Below, piece by piece: positions 61,976 through 64,000 of a stretch of 64,000 nt of DNA. The notes beneath the pieces are model-generated. The model had not been told where the DNA came from, did not search any database, and was given only the letters and a program-made list of their open reading frames with translations. Every line of letters begins with the position of its first letter. Within the stretch, counting starts at the first letter, position 1. The stretch comes from Marinifilum sp. D714 (GTDB lineage Bacteria > Bacteroidota > Bacteroidia > Bacteroidales > Marinifilaceae), in assembly GCF_030851345.1 (NCBI RefSeq), contig NZ_JALPNU010000011.1:62001-126000 (forward strand), in the 5' to 3' direction. Both the position numbers and the translations under genes were made by a program.

Positions 61976-64000
61976 ATGACTATGAAGGCTATTGAAATGA
62001 TGGAGATGTTGTATTCTGAAAATATTAACACATGGTTCGATTTAGGATTATTTATAGATCGATTTAAGGAAAACAAACCCATTCCCGTAGTTGAGTTTAA
62101 CCAGAGTTTTGAAAGTTTTAAATCCAATTTTAATAAAAAAGGTATTGCTTTTTCTACTTTCTATTATTCTATTGATGGTGTTAGTATTGAGGTAGAAAAA
62201 TATGCAAAAACATTCCGATACAATTTTGGCGATGATATTGCTATACATTATATAGCCGGTAAATTTTATACAGAGGCTTCTAAGATTATGGATCCAAGAA
62301 CTAAAACCTTTACCATTGAAGAAATGCAAGGGTTTGATGATTGGACGCTGTACAAAGATTTCTATTTCACTAAATTGGAACGTGGAAGCAAGGAATACAA
62401 TGCTTTGATTGTAAAATTTTGGGAACAAACCCTTACCATTTGTGAAAAGCTAAGTTCATATATCGAGGATAACAATATTGGCTTGTTATACTTAATTAAT
62501 TTGTGTTCAAATCCGGGAAATGTAGCCGCTGCTTTGGCTACAGTTTTGGTTTCAGAATACATGGGTATTCCTGTAATCAATAACAATCACGATTTTTATT
62601 GGGAAGGAGGTAATTCAGAAATTACCAAAGAAGTGAAAGGACTGAAAAAAGGTCCGCGTGATTTCTTCTTCCTAAATTCACATCTTGGTGAATTTTTTTC
62701 ACAATTGGAGGTGTTATATCCTTGGGAATCTCGTTCGTGGATGAATGTAAATATTAACAAAAAGCAAAGTGAATACCTGATACATTATAAAGGACACAAT
62801 CCTGCAAATGTTGCTGAAATTGGAACGGCTGTTGATACTAATGAATACAACAATATTGATAAGAGAAGAAGAATAGAATCTCTTTTCCAGATGGAGAAGA
62901 TGCTAAGCCGATATCACAAAAAAGCATTGATTAGTTATTCGGTAAAAGATGTGTTGGAATATAAATTGGTGGACAAGAAAAATCCCGAACCCATTTACAT
63001 TGGATACAAGACTAAGGCGATGCACAAATTCTTGTCTGAGAATATCATTTTTCTGCAACCAACTAGGGTGATTTCAAGAAAAAGGATTGAATTGGGATTT
63101 GATCTTGTTGGTAAAATGTTGGAAGTTGAGAGTTTAAAAGAGAAAGTCAGAGAATCGGAAGATTTAAAAATTACCATATTAATTACCGGACCAATTCCTT
63201 TAGGGCAATATCCCTATTTTCAAAAATTGTTAACACGATTTCAAGAGCTTTTAGAGAGTATTGATCCAGAATTTAGGAAGAGAGTATACTTGGGATTTTT
63301 GTTTAGTGAGATGGACAAAAAAAGGTTTAGAAATCACTTTGAAAAACCTATTGGTATTCCTGAATTGTATAGCATTTCTTCTTTAATATTATTGCCATCA
63401 AAAACGGAGGGCAGAGGCTTACCTATTATTGAATCAGCAGCTGCTGGTGTGCCTATTTTTTGCAGAAGATACCAACCAGAAAATGTTTATGCAGAAGTTA
63501 TAGGTGAACATCTGCCTGAGAAGGAAAGATTAAAAGTTATTGAGTTTACAGGCAGGAGAATAAACGATTCACATGTGAATGAAACCATCGAAAAGGTCTT
63601 CTTTCCTCACATTCATCACCGAAGTGTGAGTCATAATAAAAAAGTGATAGACAAACGTTACAGCATTAATTCTTTAAACTTGTGCATAGAAGAAATCGTT
63701 AAGAAACTCTTTTTACAATTGCAATCAAATCAGAAAAGCTTAAACGAAGTTGGGGAATTATACAAGTATTACAAGTCTAAAGTAAAGTTTACAAATAATG
63801 ATGTAAAAGCTTTATTGAATACTGAGAATAGACATTATTTGCCAGGCTATGGACGATTGGGTTTTATGCTTTATTTAAAATCATTAATTGATCCAAGTTC
63901 ATTTAGAATGGAAGAGCAAGAAATTAGGGGAGGTACCTTTTATTTTGCAAAGCGACAGATTGAAGACCATTCGGATTCAGATAATTTAAGTATGGAAGAG
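61976..64000 (+). CDS. Glycosyltransferase (GT-B fold), partial at the right edge
   Basis: An open frame of 675 codons that runs off the window without a stop. Start is ATG 61976 or 61982 (MKAIEMMEML). The C-terminal donor-binding motif of GT4-like enzymes is clear: LLPSKTEGRGLPIIESAAAG (near 63390-63450). The N-terminal half has NPGNVAAALATVLVSEYMGI and NNNHDFYWEGG, as in sucrose-phosphate-synthase-like transferases. The remainder of the protein beyond the window is unknown, as are its donor and acceptor. There is no glycan cluster on this side to guide the call. Confidence 0.8.
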   Translation, partial: MTMKAIEMMEMLYSENINTWFDLGLFIDRFKENKPIPVVEFNQSFESFKSNFNKKGIAFSTFYYSIDGVSIEVEKYAKTFRYNFGDDIAIHYIAGKFYTEASKIMDPRTKTFTIEEMQGFDDWTLYKDFYFTKLERGSKEYNALIVKFWEQTLTICEKLSSYIEDNNIGLLYLINLCSNPGNVAAALATVLVSEYMGIPVINNNHDFYWEGGNSEITKEVKGLKKGPRDFFFLNSHLGEFFSQLEVLYPWESRSWMNVNINKKQSEYLIHYKGHNPANVAEIGTAVDTNEYNNIDKRRRIESLFQMEKMLSRYHKKALISYSVKDVLEYKLVDKKNPEPIYIGYKTKAMHKFLSENIIFLQPTRVISRKRIELGFDLVGKMLEVESLKEKVRESEDLKITILITGPIPLGQYPYFQKLLTRFQELLESIDPEFRKRVYLGFLFSEMDKKRFRNHFEKPIGIPELYSISSLILLPSKTEGRGLPIIESAAAGVPIFCRRYQPENVYAEVIGEHLPEKERLKVIEFTGRRINDSHVNETIEKVFFPHIHHRSVSHNKKVIDKRYSINSLNLCIEEIVKKLFLQLQSNQKSLNEVGELYKYYKSKVKFTNNDVKALLNTENRHYLPGYGRLGFMLYLKSLIDPSSFRMEEQEIRGGTFYFAKRQIEDHSDSDNLSMEE

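Overview
The window is a 64 kb stretch of an AT-rich Bacteroidota chromosome. The evidence is gene content typical of that phylum (DUF4271, DUF4175, DUF4292, GG-type small precursor peptides, a CHAT-TPR protein, a GxxExxY protein), near absence of Shine-Dalgarno sites, and a TTG-N21-TATATTTG promoter before the tRNA genes. I infer a marine Bacteroidales/Marinilabiliales-type organism (Marinifilum/Labilibaculum-like), but the sequence alone does not fix the genus.

Layout. 0-5.4 kb (+ strand): secreted acid phosphatase, DUF4271 protein, hemD, rnpA, yidD, C-terminal processing protease. 5.5-16 kb: GNAT, polA, queD, ArsR regulator, polyprenyl synthase, PAS histidine kinase, deoC, MazG, dtd, lipoate ligase. 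16-33 kb (almost all - strand): uvrC, adenine deaminase, mnmG, ybeY, GHKL ATPase, DUF4175, EnvC-like LytM protein, DUF4292 lipoprotein, TPR protein, nucleotidyltransferase, dut, flippase. 33-44.8 kb: YccF, outer-membrane protein, ROK kinase, then a peptide export locus: HlyD adaptor, GxxExxY cassette, C39-peptidase ABC exporter, PDZ aspartyl protease, two unlisted double-glycine peptides and a 65-aa HTH protein. Several secreted proteins of unknown function follow. 45-50.7 kb: Crp/Fnr regulator, OsmC, pheS, two cyclophilins, two tRNA-Val. 50.7-57.8 kb: sigma factor, membrane TPR protein, CHAT-TPR protein, a tandem array of six 30-aa double-glycine peptides and a histidine kinase. 57.8-64 kb: membrane protein, ruvB, response regulator, a 750-bp AT-rich gap that may hold oriC, rpiB, Rrf2 regulator, VanZ, and a glycosyltransferase running off the right edge.

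The most interesting content is a two-part peptide system. Five near-identical 167-168 bp units plus one divergent copy (55.8-56.7 kb) each encode a double-glycine leader followed by the same acidic 12-residue core, YQDR(M/S)INDDILV. A second pair of leader peptides (41.0-41.4 kb), with Ca-loop-like DxDGDGxWD cores, sits next to the C39 exporter and a retropepsin-like protease. One of these shares its first eight residues (MKNFEVLN) with the array peptides. A 36-nt element (GGTTACCTTTTT, 9 nt, GGAAT) occurs three times with identical internal spacing: before the sigma gene, before the peptide array, and before the HTH gene that heads the exporter locus. This suggests one regulon: sigma factor and membrane partner, secreted peptides, dedicated exporter/protease, a probable periplasmic caspase-like CHAT protein and a sensorless kinase. 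The function is unknown. The acidic, invariant, amplified core looks more like a signal than an antimicrobial.

Replication context: most genes left of about 59.7 kb lie on the - strand and most to the right on the + strand. The gap at 59.7-60.2 kb has repeated CCTGTTAATAA / TATCAACA words, and two parS-like palindromes lie at 19.7 and 33.0 kb. Together these suggest the window is close to the chromosomal origin.
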